A program made the position numbers and the translations under genes. Shown one piece after another: positions 1-8,638 of a stretch of 64,000 nt of DNA. Positions within the stretch are counted from its first letter, which is position 1; each line of letters starts with the position of its first letter. The notes beneath the pieces were generated by a model. It did no database searches. It was not told where the DNA came from and saw only the letters and a program-made list of their open reading frames with translations. This DNA is from Nostoc sp. ATCC 53789 (GTDB taxonomy: Bacteria; Cyanobacteriota; Cyanobacteriia; Cyanobacteriales; Nostocaceae): positions 1 through 64,000 of the forward strand of contig NZ_CP046705.1 of the NCBI RefSeq assembly GCF_009873495.1, read 5' to 3'.

Positions 1-1
1 A

Positions 2-2122
2 ACACTGGAACTACTGTTACCCCAGCTTCACCTTGAAGCCAACAATCCCTTCGGACTGACGAATGTAGGGAACGTTGCTGACCCCACCTTTGCCGATATC
101 GATGGCGATGGGGACTTGGATGCTTTTGTGGGTAGTGGTGATGGCAATACCCGGTTCTACCGCAACACTGGAACTACGGCTGCTCCCATCTTCACCTTTG
201 AAGCCAACAATCCCTTCGGACTGACGAATGTGGGAATTTCTGCTAAACCCACCTTTGCAGATATCGATAACGATGGAGACTTGGATGTTTTTGTGGGTAG
301 TCAGAACAACGGTATCAGCTTCTACCGCAACACTGGAACTACGGTTGCTCCCATCTTCACCTTTGAAGCCACCAACCCCTTCGGACTGACGAATGAGTTT
401 GTGGGTTCACCCGCCTTTGCCGATATCGATGGCGATGGGGACTTGGATGCTTTTGTGGGTACTTTCACGACCACTGCCAAGTTCTACCGCAACACTGGAA
501 ATGCCGGGACTCCCATCTTCACCTTTGAAGCCAACAACCCCTTCGGACTGACGAGTGTGGGTACTATTTCTTCACCCACCTTAGCCGATATCGATGACGA
601 TGGGGACTTGGATGCTTTTGTAGGTAATGTTAGCGGCAGTACCGTGTTCTTCGAGAATAACAATGCGCCCACAGGTTCACCCACAGCCACATTAAGCAAC
701 ACCGCCGAAGATACAGCCATCACAATTACTGCGGCTGACTTGTTAGCAGGGTTCAGCGATCTGGATGGTGATACCCTTTTAGTTGCTAATTTAACTGCGA
801 CTAACGGTGCATTGGTGGACAATTTGAATGGGACTTATACCTTCACTCCAACTGCCAACTTTAACGGCGCAGTTAATCTGACCTACGATGTCACTGATGG
901 CACAGTAACCTTAACTGGACAAACTCAGACTTTCTCTGTAACCCCAGTTAACGATGCGCCAACTTTAGCAAATGCGATCGCAGATCAAACTACCTTAGAA
1001 GATGGTTTCTTCAGCTTTACTATTCCAGTCAATACCTTTGCTGATGTCGATGCTGGTGACAGTTTAACTTATACTGCCACCCTCGCTAACGGCAACTCCT
1101 TACCTACCTGGTTAACTTTCAACGCCAATACTGGCACTTTCAGTGGCACCCCCGATGACCCAAATAACGGCACAATTAGCATTAAAGTTACTGCAACTGA
1201 CACCAGCAATGCTACTGCTAACGATACCTTTGACCTAACAGTAACTCCCGTCAATGATCCACCTGTTGCCGGTGATGACTCTGCTAGTGCCAATCAAAAT
1301 ACACCTTTGACCCTGTTGGCTACTGACTTGTTGGCTAACGATACTGATGTAGACGGGGGCGCTTTGACCATCACTGCTGTGAGTAACGCTGTTAATGGTA
1401 CTGTCACCTTAAATAACAGTGGCAATGTAGTTTTTACTCCGACCACAGGTTTCAGTAATGGTAATGGCAGCTTTAACTATACCCTCAGCGATGGCAACGG
1501 TGGCACTGACTTGGGGATAGTAACGGTAGCAGTTGGCACAACCCTCAACGGTACCAACCAAAACGATAACCTCAACGGCACATCCGGCAACGACATCATT
1601 AACGGACTCAACGCTCAAGATACTATTTCCGGCAATGCTGGCAATGATAAACTTGTGGGTGAGAATGGTGATGATTTACTCTATGGCGGTACTGGCAACG
1701 ATCAACTCTATGGCGGTAATGGTCAAGACACACTCTATGGTGATGCTGATAACGACCGTCTTGAAGGTGATAACGGTGACGACAAACTCTATGGCGGTGA
1801 CGGTAACGACAGTCTGATTGGAGGTAATGGTCAAGATTTACTTGTCGGCGGTGCGGGTAACGATTTCCTCGACGGTGACAAGGGAGATGATAACTTGACT
1901 GGCGGGACTGGTAGCGACATCTTTGTGTTGGAGAAAGCCGCAGGTCGGGAAACAATTACCGATTTTAATTTAGGTCAGAGCGATAAAATCGGCTTGTCTG
2001 GCTTGAGTTTCAATCAGTTGTCTTTCTCTGGCAATCAGATTAGCTTAGGCAATCAAACTCTAGCGGTGCTGAGTGGGTTTAATACCACTACGCTGACACA
2101 GAACGATTTTATCTCTGTTTAA
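2..2122 (+). CDS. FG-GAP/cadherin-like/RTX surface protein (5' partial)
   Basis: Large secreted or surface protein cut by the left window edge; the frame is open back to base 2. It starts with about four FG-GAP/VCBS-type repeats of 54-55 residues (DNA period 162-165 bp), each with a [13 protein letters not shown]-like calcium loop and an FYRNTGT stretch. Three cadherin/Ig-like domains follow, joined by VNDAP/VNDPP linkers, then a C-terminal block of RTX nonapeptides ([11 protein letters not shown] type) and an RTX tail. Such proteins usually leave by a type I system and bind Ca2+; no exporter is adjacent. In the first 40 bases the repeat is 2 nt shorter than its downstream copies, so the upstream repeat frame does not continue in this frame. 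That could be a real frameshift or a sequence error. A stem-loop lies just after the stop. Confidence 0.9.
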   Translation, partial: TLELLLPQLHLEANNPFGLTNVGNVADPTFADIDGDGDLDAFVGSGDGNTRFYRNTGTTAAPIFTFEANNPFGLTNVGISAKPTFADIDNDGDLDVFVGSQNNGISFYRNTGTTVAPIFTFEATNPFGLTNEFVGSPAFADIDGDGDLDAFVGTFTTTAKFYRNTGNAGTPIFTFEANNPFGLTSVGTISSPTLADIDDDGDLDAFVGNVSGSTVFFENNNAPTGSPTATLSNTAEDTAITITAADLLAGFSDLDGDTLLVANLTATNGALVDNLNGTYTFTPTANFNGAVNLTYDVTDGTVTLTGQTQTFSVTPVNDAPTLANAIADQTTLEDGFFSFTIPVNTFADVDAGDSLTYTATLANGNSLPTWLTFNANTGTFSGTPDDPNNGTISIKVTATDTSNATANDTFDLTVTPVNDPPVAGDDSASANQNTPLTLLATDLLANDTDVDGGALTITAVSNAVNGTVTLNNSGNVVFTPTTGFSNGNGSFNYTLSDGNGGTDLGIVTVAVGTTLNGTNQNDNLNGTSGNDIINGLNAQDTISGNAGNDKLVGENGDDLLYGGTGNDQLYGGNGQDTLYGDADNDRLEGDNGDDKLYGGDGNDSLIGGNGQDLLVGGAGNDFLDGDKGDDNLTGGTGSDIFVLEKAAGRETITDFNLGQSDKIGLSGLSFNQLSFSGNQISLGNQTLAVLSGFNTTTLTQNDFISV

Positions 2123-2129
2123 GAGTGTT

Positions 2130-2153
2130 GGGTGGGCAAATGTTTACTCACCC
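2130..2153 (+). terminator. Stem-loop after the RTX gene
   Basis: GGGTGGGCAAA pairs with TTTACTCACCC (one mismatch, one G-T pair) around a TGT loop, 8 bp after the RTX stop codon. There is no clear T-run. It may be a terminator or one of the small palindromic repeats common in Nostoc genomes. Confidence 0.45.
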
Positions 2154-2307
2154 TACAAATTGGCTAAATGCATTAATTTGCACCTTTGTTGCACTGACAC
2201 GCAATTTTGTTGCATCGGGTGGCACTTGATACAATTCGCTACACCACTTTTTTAATTGCACTTTTAAGTTCTTGGTGATGCGATCGCTCTTGGCGGGTCT
2301 TCTCTTC

Positions 2308-2347
2308 TCTTCTCTACGAGAGGCTGCGCCAACGAGACGCACTCGCG
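2308..2347 (+). repeat. Small dispersed repeat, CTTCTCTACGAGA family
   Basis: The core CTTCTCTACGAGAsGCTGCGC recurs at 8478-8506, 10717-10745 and, more diverged, 20222-20254. It is a self-complementary small dispersed repeat of the kind known from Nostoc. Here it sits in the leader of cysC, so the longer upstream reading frame through it is not protein coding. Confidence 0.75.
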
Positions 2348-2391
2348 TTCGACCATCGCATTTCTGCATCAGTGATCAGGTTAAACAAAAC

Positions 2392-2943
2392 ATGAAACAC
2401 CTTGGTACGATTCTCTGGTTGACAGGCTTAAGTGGTGCTGGGAAAACAACAATTGCCCACGGTATAGCCCAAGAATTGCTCATGAGAAATTACTTAATAG
2501 AAGTGCTAGATGGTGATGTAGTTCGCACCCATCTTTGTGCAGGATTGGGTTTTAGCAAACAAGACCGAGATACAAATGTGCGTCGTATGGGCTTTGTGGC
2601 TGAATTACTCAGTCGCAATGGCGTAATTGCGATTGTTGCAGCAATCAGTCCTTATCGTGAAGTTCGAGAGCAACTCAAAAAGACTTCGACTAATTTTGTC
2701 GAAGTTTATGTTCAGGCTCCACTTGCAGTTTGTGAATTCCGTGATGTCAAAGGACTCTACGCTAAAGCTAAAGCAGGGCAGATTACACATTTTACTGGCA
2801 TTTCTGACCCTTATGAAGAACCATTAAATCCAGAAATTATCTGTCAAACTGATAAGTTCACCGTTGAGCAATCTGTTAATCAAGTACTTGATTATTTAGA
2901 ACGGCAAAACTTAATCCGTGCTTTAGAGCTTGTTACGAAATAA
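2392..2943 (+). CDS. cysC: Adenylylsulfate (APS) kinase
   Basis: Phosphorylates APS to PAPS with ATP in the cytoplasm, for sulfate assimilation or sulfotransfer. At 183 residues the length is normal for CysC. Visible motifs are the P-loop GLSGAGKTT near residues 12-20, LDGDVVR, the RRMGFVAELL helix, the FRDVKGLY segment and TGISDPYEEP near the substrate site. The ATG at 2392 (MKHLGTILW) is chosen because homology begins there; the open frame reaches further upstream only through a dispersed repeat. No other sulfur gene is adjacent, so it is an isolated copy that could supply PAPS for polysaccharide or lipid sulfation (inference). Confidence 0.93.
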   Translation: MKHLGTILWLTGLSGAGKTTIAHGIAQELLMRNYLIEVLDGDVVRTHLCAGLGFSKQDRDTNVRRMGFVAELLSRNGVIAIVAAISPYREVREQLKKTSTNFVEVYVQAPLAVCEFRDVKGLYAKAKAGQITHFTGISDPYEEPLNPEIICQTDKFTVEQSVNQVLDYLERQNLIRALELVTK

Positions 2944-3012
2944 CCTTAACTATTACTTTTGTAGAAACTATGCCAATGAAATGCGCCTGTCATCAACGCT
3001 AAAAAGTGATTG

Positions 3013-3219
3013 CATGAGGCGATTGTTGCGAGGTCAAATATGCAACCTGAGCGTATGCAGAAACTCAAAGTAGCAGGAAATTCGAGGCAGAATCCGGGCT
3101 TTGACTGTTTGCAAGAGTGCTGGAATGACGATCCAGCGCTGGTGGTCGTGATCAAGAAATTGGTGGTGAAGTTTCCGCAGTGAGGGATTGCGATTGTTGA
3201 TGGGGTGTTGGTGGATTGA
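3013..3219 (+). pseudogene. Degraded copy 1 of the repeated 73-aa ORF family
   Basis: This matches the intact copy at 16022-16243 at the DNA level. It begins ATGAGGCGATT, loses one base near 3029-3035 (frameshift), then reads MQKLK.AGNS.QNPGF and ECWNDDPAL. A Trp codon (TGG) of the intact copy is TGA here at PQ*GIAIVDG, and the frame ends at GGATTGA. The family function is unknown. Its several decayed copies in one window suggest a dispersed mobile ORF. The long antisense open frame over this stretch is a shadow. Confidence 0.7.
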
Positions 3220-3290
3220 GAAGGATAACATCTCAGTTCATTTGGAATAAAACTTAACGATCTGCTTGAGTCGGCTTTTGTTGTTCTTGT

Positions 3291-3324
3291 GCGATCGCCT
3301 CCGGCGGGCGCTAGTGCCATCGCA
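3291..3324. repeat. HIP1-containing dispersed palindromic repeat
   Basis: The GCGATCGCCTCCGGCGGGCG block followed by CTAGTGCCATCGC has a GC-rich self-complementary structure starting at a HIP1 octamer, as in common Nostoc dispersed repeats. The surrounding stretch 3220-3586 holds no gene I can recognise. It also has two direct copies of CTTGTCAACTC about 54 bp apart (near 3475 and 3529). Confidence 0.5.
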
Positions 3325-3586
3325 GTTTTGGCTAAATGCAGAGATTGGGCGTACAGTTGGGCGGTTCTGGGACAAAGTTGGCAAAAACAATGAGTCCTTA
3401 AAATTCCTTTAAGGTTTCCTGTAAGGTTTTTTAACCTCTTGTCAGTAGTGTAAGAGTTATAGTATTCCAACTTACCTTGTCAACTCCGAGCTTGTGTATA
3501 GGTAATTTTGCCAGTTTTTACGATAAATCTTGTCAACTCTGCTCTTAACAAAGGTATTGAACCCTCAAATACAATCTAAAGTTATC

Positions 3587-4348
3587 ATGAACAAACAATC
3601 GTTTAACTACAAAGCCTCAATTATTCCTCTATTAGGTGCAATAATAGTCACCAACGGATTTCTATCCAAAGTATCGGCGCAAAATATTTCTGCTCCAGAG
3701 ACTACTGATTCTGTTGCAGTCAGTGTCAAAAATCAAGAGTTTCCACAGTGGGGATATTACATGGTGCGAAGAGATTTTCGCAGATGTGCTTCTCCAATAT
3801 GCGGTGGATATTTTATAAATCTTGTCAACTTGAAAGCTACTCCTTGCTTAGATGGTGTTTTTCGCTCCGAATGCTATGTGTCTGCAATTGATTGGAATTC
3901 CCTGAAAGTCTCGCCTTCCGAACTAATAAAAATTCAAAATGATGATGGTAGCCGTGTGATTCTCAGAGGTAACATCGTTCCAGTAACATTTCCTGGACTC
4001 GGTGAGTTTGGAAATTTGAGAATAAAAGAAGCCTTCTATGCTGCGACAAATGCCCCAACAAAAGGTACTTTTGTGGCCCTAAAAGACAATGGCATTCGTT
4101 GCATCACAACTCCTTGCTTCTCCACAGATAATCTGGTTCTAAATAAACCTAAGACTGCTCAAGTTTCATCAATTGATTTGAGTCAAATCGGTGCAACACA
4201 AAAACAACTTGACGCAGCAACTAGCGAAATTTTTGGTCAAGGTTTGATTGCTGTAGGTAAAACTGAGGTAGTAGAAAACGTAGATCCAACCAAGAGAGAT
4301 ACTAAGTTTGTGGCTACACAATTTTATCTGAGAGTGGAACCAAAGTAA
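3587..4348 (+). CDS. Secreted DUF6748-like hypothetical protein
   Basis: The 253-residue protein has a clear Sec signal peptide (MNKQSFNYK, hydrophobic IIPLLGAIIVTNGF, cut after VSAQ). The mature part has two related Cys motifs, CASPICGGYF near residue 68 and CITTPCFSTDN near 175, and VRRDFRRCASPICGG resembles the DUF6748 family (moderate recall, not searched). Four or more Cys suggest disulfides outside the cytoplasm. The ATG at 3587 is preferred over an upstream start because the signal peptide begins there. The biochemical role is unknown and no functional partner is adjacent. Confidence 0.75.
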   Translation: MNKQSFNYKASIIPLLGAIIVTNGFLSKVSAQNISAPETTDSVAVSVKNQEFPQWGYYMVRRDFRRCASPICGGYFINLVNLKATPCLDGVFRSECYVSAIDWNSLKVSPSELIKIQNDDGSRVILRGNIVPVTFPGLGEFGNLRIKEAFYAATNAPTKGTFVALKDNGIRCITTPCFSTDNLVLNKPKTAQVSSIDLSQIGATQKQLDAATSEIFGQGLIAVGKTEVVENVDPTKRDTKFVATQFYLRVEPK

Positions 4349-4400
4349 AAGAATTTTAGCTCAGATAAAATAATTCCTAAAATAGACAAGCGGTGTGGGA

Positions 4401-4430
4401 GCGATGTCTGCGACGGGCTACGCCTACGCA
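4401..4430. repeat. Small dispersed repeat (GCGATGTCTGCGACGGGCTAC type)
   Basis: GCGATGTCTGCGACGGGCTA followed by CGCCTACGCA is a GC-rich, imperfectly self-complementary block in otherwise AT-rich DNA. It resembles widely scattered Nostoc small repeats. The stretch 4349-4568 around it has no convincing gene; a short open frame ends with TKRRQ at about 4504. Confidence 0.55.
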
Positions 4431-4568
4431 CTTTATTCTCGAAGTACGATCGCTAAGATTCGTTTTGAGGATTATGAACGTCACACTAAACGTCGTCAGT
4501 GATTGAGTCAGCTTGGATTGTTTGAAAACTTAATTAGCCAATTGGTATTGCAACAATTACGAGAAAGA

Positions 4569-4892
4569 TTACAAAGCATCCGTGCGATGTATGGATTCAA
4601 TCAACTCCTCAACTTCTTCTTCGTCCAGACATTGTTTTACTTGGGTGCCGAACCACTCAAGCTCTTCCGGTTCTGTGTCCGTGACTCGGTAGACCAGTAA
4701 TGTTCCGGCAACGCGGGTAAGAGTAAGAGGTGATGGAGAAACGTGGCCCAGTAGATCGCACGCATTCTGGTATATTTCCATGACTGATAATTCGGACAAA
4801 GGAGATCCTAACTGAGCAGAAAGCTGTTTTAGATTATCCTGAATAGATGAATGGAATTCTGGATCTTCGGGATGGGAAAGAGGATTACTCAT
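4569..4892 (-). CDS. Conserved hypothetical acidic protein
   Basis: The 107-residue protein is soluble and acidic, with no signal peptide, no membrane segment and no cysteine pair motif. It reads as mostly helical: SSIQDNLKQLSAQLGSPLSELSV... then TEPEELEWFGTQVKQCLDEEEVEELIESI. ATG start at 4892. I do not recognise a family. Codon use and acidic composition look like a real cytoplasmic protein, probably of the small helical type found only in cyanobacteria (inference). It is transcribed away from the neighbouring remnant at 5192-5368. Confidence 0.6.
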   Translation of the reverse strand: MSNPLSHPEDPEFHSSIQDNLKQLSAQLGSPLSELSVMEIYQNACDLLGHVSPSPLTLTRVAGTLLVYRVTDTEPEELEWFGTQVKQCLDEEEVEELIESIHRTDAL

Positions 4893-5125
4893 AATTGTAG
4901 TTCAAATGCCATTGGATTAGGACTCAAAGCAATGTGTTGAAGTAAGTTACTTTTTTGGGTTAACTCGTAGACATCGTTTCTGTCTGGCTGTTCATTTGGC
5001 TACGGAGCCATTGTATCCTTTAAAATTAACACCTGTGAAGAAATAAATACCCAAAATTCACCAAGACAAGAAAGTAAGGAAAAATATCATTTGACTTTTG
5101 AGTACCGCATTCAACATATATAAGA

Positions 5126-5157
5126 AACGGTAGATTCTTAATCTATCTACCGTTTTT
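5126..5157. terminator. Strong bidirectional terminator hairpin
   Basis: AACGGTAGAT and ATCTACCGTT form a perfect 10-bp stem with a 9-nt loop, followed on the plus strand by six T. On the minus strand it lies 35 bp beyond the stop of the 5192-5368 remnant, which is the likely gene it served. No plus-strand gene ends here, although TTGACT upstream on the plus strand leaves room for a very short RNA. Confidence 0.7.
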
Positions 5158-5191
5158 TATACTCTTAAATTTGAGAGTTAATTAAATAAAA

Positions 5192-5368
5192 CTAGAACTC
5201 TTCTAGCGTTGTCAATACTTCCTCACCTATAACTGGTTCTAGAGTCTTTTTAGAAGTGAAGGTAAAAGTATTACCATTGTTAATTAATTGTCGTATCTCT
5301 TCACACATTGGGTATTTACCTACCCCACTCAACCTTAAGCAAGCTTTAGATCCGATGACTGCAACTCC
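5192..5368 (-). pseudogene. 3' remnant of a small ORF
   Basis: The minus-strand frame is open from a TAG at 5371 to the stop at 5192 and reads GVAVIGSKACLRLSGVGKYP, then MCEEIRQLIN and a GEEVLTTLEEF end. There is no start codon at the 5' end; the first ATG is mid-frame. A foldback element at 5369-5494 abuts the 5' end, so the element probably removed or displaced the start. A terminator hairpin follows the stop. The family is not recognised. Confidence 0.45.
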
Positions 5369-5494
5369 CTAGTAGTCTGCCAACCCAAAAATGCTAAGTG
5401 AGGACTGGGGAAAGGGGAAAGGGTAAGGGGTAAGGGATTTGAAACCTTTCCCCCTTCCCCCTTACCCCGCCAAGTTCACTTGGCGAACTACTAG
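5369..5494. repeat. 126-bp foldback (MITE-like) element
   Basis: The ends CTAGTAGT and ACTACTAG are perfect inverted repeats, with a second inner pair CTGCCAA/TTGGCG. Inside, a G-rich arm (GGGGAAAGGGGAAAGGGTAA) faces a C-rich arm (TTTCCCCCTTCCCCCTTACC), so almost the whole element can fold on itself. There is no ORF. It lies exactly at the broken 5' end of the 5192-5368 remnant. Confidence 0.7.
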
Positions 5495-5557
5495 CTGGTT
5501 GCGAAGGCTTATACTGCTGACAGAAAATTTGACCCCTCAAAACTTTTCAAACACCCT

Positions 5558-6547
5558 CTAAGCAGTAACTAATGCCTTTAATTCCTCAGTTTTTAATCTT
5601 GGCCCATAGGATGTAACAATCTTAGAAGCTGCGGTCGATGCTAATTTTCCGGCTTCTTCATAGCTCATATCTTGGGTAATTCCATAGAGGAAAGCTCCTG
5701 CATACATATCTCCTGCTCCCACTGTATCTACAGCTTTTACTTGAGGTGCTGTGATTTCGATTAATTTCTGACCATCAAATACTACTGAACCCTTGGCACC
5801 GCGAGTAATGGCAAATTTCTTACTCAGGGTTTTTAATTTGTCTACAGCTACTTGAAAATCTTCTGTATCTGCTAGTTCTAATGCTTCACTTTCATTAGCA
5901 AAAATCAAGTCTAAACCAGGCCCAATGATGTCTAATAACCCATCTTTAAAAAATTTCACCATGTTGTAATCAGATAAGGACATGGTGGTTTTTACTCCCG
6001 CTTTTTCAGCTATTTCTCGAGCCTTTATAGCTGCTTCTTTTGCTGTGGGAGAAGCCACTAAATATCCTTCTATATATATGTATTCTGAATCAGCGAGCGT
6101 TGATGATACTAATTCTTGTGTAGAAAATTCTCCAGTAATTCCTAAAAACGTATTCATGGTACGATCTGCATCGGGAGTTACTAACACCAAACATTTACCT
6201 GTAATTCCTGATTCACGGTCGCCATTTATTAAGTTGGTATCTACCTGAGAGTTGAGTAAATCTTCGATGTAAAAATCTCCAAATTCATCATTAGCCACTT
6301 TACAGGAATAAAAAGCTTTTCCTCCTAATTGACTAATTGCTACCATTGTGTTAGCTGCTGACCCTCCACAACTCTTATGGCAATGAAGATTTTTGAGATT
6401 TTCCAAAATATGATTTTGACTATCTTCATCTAGGAGTGTCATTACACCTTTATCAATCTTTAACTCTTGTAGTAACTCTGGAGATACTTCGTATTCTATA
6501 TCTACTAAGGCATTACCGACACCATAAACATCATATTTCTTGCCCAT
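5558..6547 (-). CDS. PfkB-family kinase, adenosine kinase-like
   Basis: Cytoplasmic sugar or nucleoside kinase of 329 residues, the normal length. It starts MGKKYDVYGVGNALVDIEYE, has the N-terminal PfkB signature region CGGSAANTMVAISQLGG near residues 60-77, and the C-terminal signature DTVGAGDMYAGAF near 270 with the catalytic Asp in GAGD. Cyanobacterial proteins of this type are annotated as adenosine kinase or ribokinase-like. The divergent neighbour is a secreted adenosine deaminase, which favours a purine-nucleoside substrate (inference). A Shine-Dalgarno-like AAGGAGATAAAC precedes the ATG. Confidence 0.88.
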   Translation of the reverse strand: MGKKYDVYGVGNALVDIEYEVSPELLQELKIDKGVMTLLDEDSQNHILENLKNLHCHKSCGGSAANTMVAISQLGGKAFYSCKVANDEFGDFYIEDLLNSQVDTNLINGDRESGITGKCLVLVTPDADRTMNTFLGITGEFSTQELVSSTLADSEYIYIEGYLVASPTAKEAAIKAREIAEKAGVKTTMSLSDYNMVKFFKDGLLDIIGPGLDLIFANESEALELADTEDFQVAVDKLKTLSKKFAITRGAKGSVVFDGQKLIEITAPQVKAVDTVGAGDMYAGAFLYGITQDMSYEEAGKLASTAASKIVTSYGPRLKTEELKALVTA

Positions 6548-6869
6548 TGTTTATCTCCTTTCATAATTTCTGTCTGACTCGAACAGAACTGATAATAACA
6601 GATAGAGAACTTCCTAAGAGTTACTTGTTGATAATTTCGTAGACCCGCATTTTTTCAGTGTCTTTGGGCTACAGCAGTTTGATCTCTGCAAAGAAAATTA
6701 TCTCCGAAAGCGGGTTGTTTATTTTCAAGCAGGACTTGTCGGTTCAGAGGTAATCACTCCTCAGAATCATTATCGGTCTTTCAATGCTTATTAGTGCAGA
6801 TAAACGTTACAATGATGCGGCAATTTCAGCAGATAATTATGGTCATGTTTAATAAAAAAATAAATCTAT
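6548..6869. other. Divergent intergenic region, no gene seen
   Basis: These 322 bp separate the PfkB kinase from the adenosine deaminase and must carry both promoters. They are AT-rich. I see no RNA gene and no convincing operator or hairpin terminator. Confidence 0.5.
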
Positions 6870-8441
6870 ATGCATAGACGAGCGCCCTTGTATTTGTTTT
6901 TAGGAGTATTAACGAGTTCTAGCTGTTTGATCTTCAGTGTAGCAGCCCAAGTCCCATCTAATTCGCAGCAGTCCTCGACTCGGAGTGAAGCTGAAGCTGC
7001 TAGTTGGTTTGAAGCCCATCGCGCCCAGCCAGCCGCTTTACGAGCATTTGTACAGCGAATGCCAAAGGGAGGAGATATCCACAGTCATTTAAGCGGGGCT
7101 GTGTACGCAGAACACTATCTGGAGTGGGCTGCCACCGATGGGTATTGTGTGAATCCAAAGGCAGGGACATTAGTTGAGCCTAAAGCTTGCGGTCAGGACA
7201 TTAGTTATTTTCCAGCCTCAGAATTGTTAAATCGAACATCTGTTTATGATTCCCTAATAAATCGTTGGTCTACTCGTAACCTCCAATTTGCTGGAAAATC
7301 TGGACATGATCAATTTTTTGAGGCTTTTAGTGGTTTTGGGACAATATCAGACTCTAAGAGCCGTCGGGATGATATGGTCGCGTCAGTAGCAAATCGGGCA
7401 GCTTCGCAGCATATTACCTATCTAGAGTTAATGCTTACCGTTCAGGGCAGTGAGGTTCGACAGCTAGGGAGTGAAGTTGGTTGGAATAAAGATTTTGCTC
7501 TGATGCACCGTCAATTGCTCAAACGAGGATTAAACAAATTAGTGACACTCGGCAACCAGCAATTTGCACAGTTGGAGCGCGAAGTCTTGAAAACACTTGG
7601 TTGCGGCACTCCATCAGCACAGCCTGGATGTGCAGTGACAGTGCGCTATTTGCAGCAAACGACAAGAACAAAGTCGCCCGTTGAAGTGTTTGCTCAGTTA
7701 GCTTATGCCTTTGCACTAGATTCATCAGAAGAGCGGGTAGTTGGCATCAATCTCGTCGCCCCGGAAGATAACCCGATTGCACTGCGTGACTACACGCTGC
7801 AAATGCAAATGCTGCAATTTTTCAAACGCCAATATCCCAATGTCAAGGTCACGCTCCATGCTGGAGAGTTAACTCTGGGGTTGGTTCCAACCGAGTATTT
7901 ACGTTTCCATATTCGGCAAGCTGTAGAAGTGGCACAGGCATCTCGCATTGGACATGGTGTGGATATTCTTTTTGAGGAGCGTCCCTTCGAGTTGATGGAG
8001 CAAATGCGGCGACTCGGCGTGTTGGTTGAAATCTGCCTGACCAGTAATGAGGTTATTTTAAATGTTCAGGAAGATCAGCATCCTTTTAGGGAGTATTGGA
8101 AGGCTGGAGTACCAATGACCCTTGCTTCCGATGATGAAGGGATTTCCCGCATCGATTTAAGTCATGAGTATCTATTAGCGGCAACAAGATATAGGCTGGG
8201 ATATAAAGACCTTAAGCGACTGGTTCGCAACAGCTTAGAATATAGTTTCGCTCCGGGAAATAGTCTCTGGGAGTCGCCTGAGTTTAAGGCAATGGTTTCA
8301 GCTTGTGCAAGCGATACCCCTGGTGAAACCTCTGTTTCTCAAGGGTGCAGTGCTTTTTTGCACAAGAGTGATCGCGCGCGGATTCAATGGCAGCTAGAGT
8401 CGGAATTTGCTCGGTTTGAGTTATTGCAAAACTGGCTTTGA
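6870..8441 (+). CDS. Secreted adenosine deaminase (ADGF-like)
   Basis: Zn-dependent hydrolase that deaminates adenosine to inosine, probably outside the cytoplasm. The 523-residue protein begins with a signal peptide (MHRRAPLYLFLGVLTSSSCL..., cut near VAAQ). Metal and catalytic motifs of the ADA/AMP deaminase fold are in order: HSHLSG (His71, His73), TLHAGEL near 330 with the metal His and catalytic Glu, SRIGHGVDI near 355, and the LASDDEG Asp pair near 413. The long insert between motifs and several Cys fit exported ADGF-type enzymes rather than short cytosolic ADA. It lies back to back with an adenosine kinase-like gene, so the pair may salvage external purines (inference). Confidence 0.88.
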   Translation: MHRRAPLYLFLGVLTSSSCLIFSVAAQVPSNSQQSSTRSEAEAASWFEAHRAQPAALRAFVQRMPKGGDIHSHLSGAVYAEHYLEWAATDGYCVNPKAGTLVEPKACGQDISYFPASELLNRTSVYDSLINRWSTRNLQFAGKSGHDQFFEAFSGFGTISDSKSRRDDMVASVANRAASQHITYLELMLTVQGSEVRQLGSEVGWNKDFALMHRQLLKRGLNKLVTLGNQQFAQLEREVLKTLGCGTPSAQPGCAVTVRYLQQTTRTKSPVEVFAQLAYAFALDSSEERVVGINLVAPEDNPIALRDYTLQMQMLQFFKRQYPNVKVTLHAGELTLGLVPTEYLRFHIRQAVEVAQASRIGHGVDILFEERPFELMEQMRRLGVLVEICLTSNEVILNVQEDQHPFREYWKAGVPMTLASDDEGISRIDLSHEYLLAATRYRLGYKDLKRLVRNSLEYSFAPGNSLWESPEFKAMVSACASDTPGETSVSQGCSAFLHKSDRARIQWQLESEFARFELLQNWL

Positions 8442-8477
8442 TTGACTTTCATGAAAATGTAGAACAAAGTAATTCCA

Positions 8478-8506
8478 CTTCTCTACGAGACGCTACGCGA
8501 ACGTTG
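8478..8506. repeat. Small dispersed repeat, CTTCTCTACGAGA family
   Basis: Near-identical to 10717-10745. It lies in the 3' region of the deaminase gene and interrupts any protein reading there. At 8551-8590 there is also a stretch (AGGGTGAAAGTTCCGCCGC) shared with 15972-15995, just upstream of the intact repeated ORF at 16022. It may be a solo 5' piece of that element. Confidence 0.7.
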
Positions 8507-8638
8507 TTAGTTGAAAATTCAGTTCCGGCTGTAGAAACCAAAACAGTTCATGAGGGTGAAAGTTCCGCCGCGCCTGTCGCTCAGAATGAATTTTTTTCAA
8601 GTGATGAATATATACTTTAGGAATACGATTTCAAACTG

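Noticed and set aside
1533-1955. Open frames on both strands inside the RTX repeats
   Set aside because: They are low-complexity shadows of the GGxGxDxLYGG-coding frame with no plausible protein composition.
2946-3470. Minus-strand open frame of 174 codons
   Set aside because: It is antisense to degraded copy 1 of the repeated ORF. A similar antisense frame appears at 15910-16281 over copy 3, so it is a shadow.
4503-4700. Plus-strand frame of 65 codons
   Set aside because: It overlaps the better-supported acidic minus-strand gene and has no Shine-Dalgarno or family signal.
5091-5157. Orphan small RNA ending at the strong hairpin
   Set aside because: A TTGACT box is present but the -10 spacing is poor, and the hairpin fits as terminator of the minus-strand remnant at 5192.
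8438-8620. ORF starting in the stop region of the adenosine deaminase
   Set aside because: It starts with TTG and runs through the dispersed repeat and a mobile-ORF 5' scrap, so it is not a real gene.
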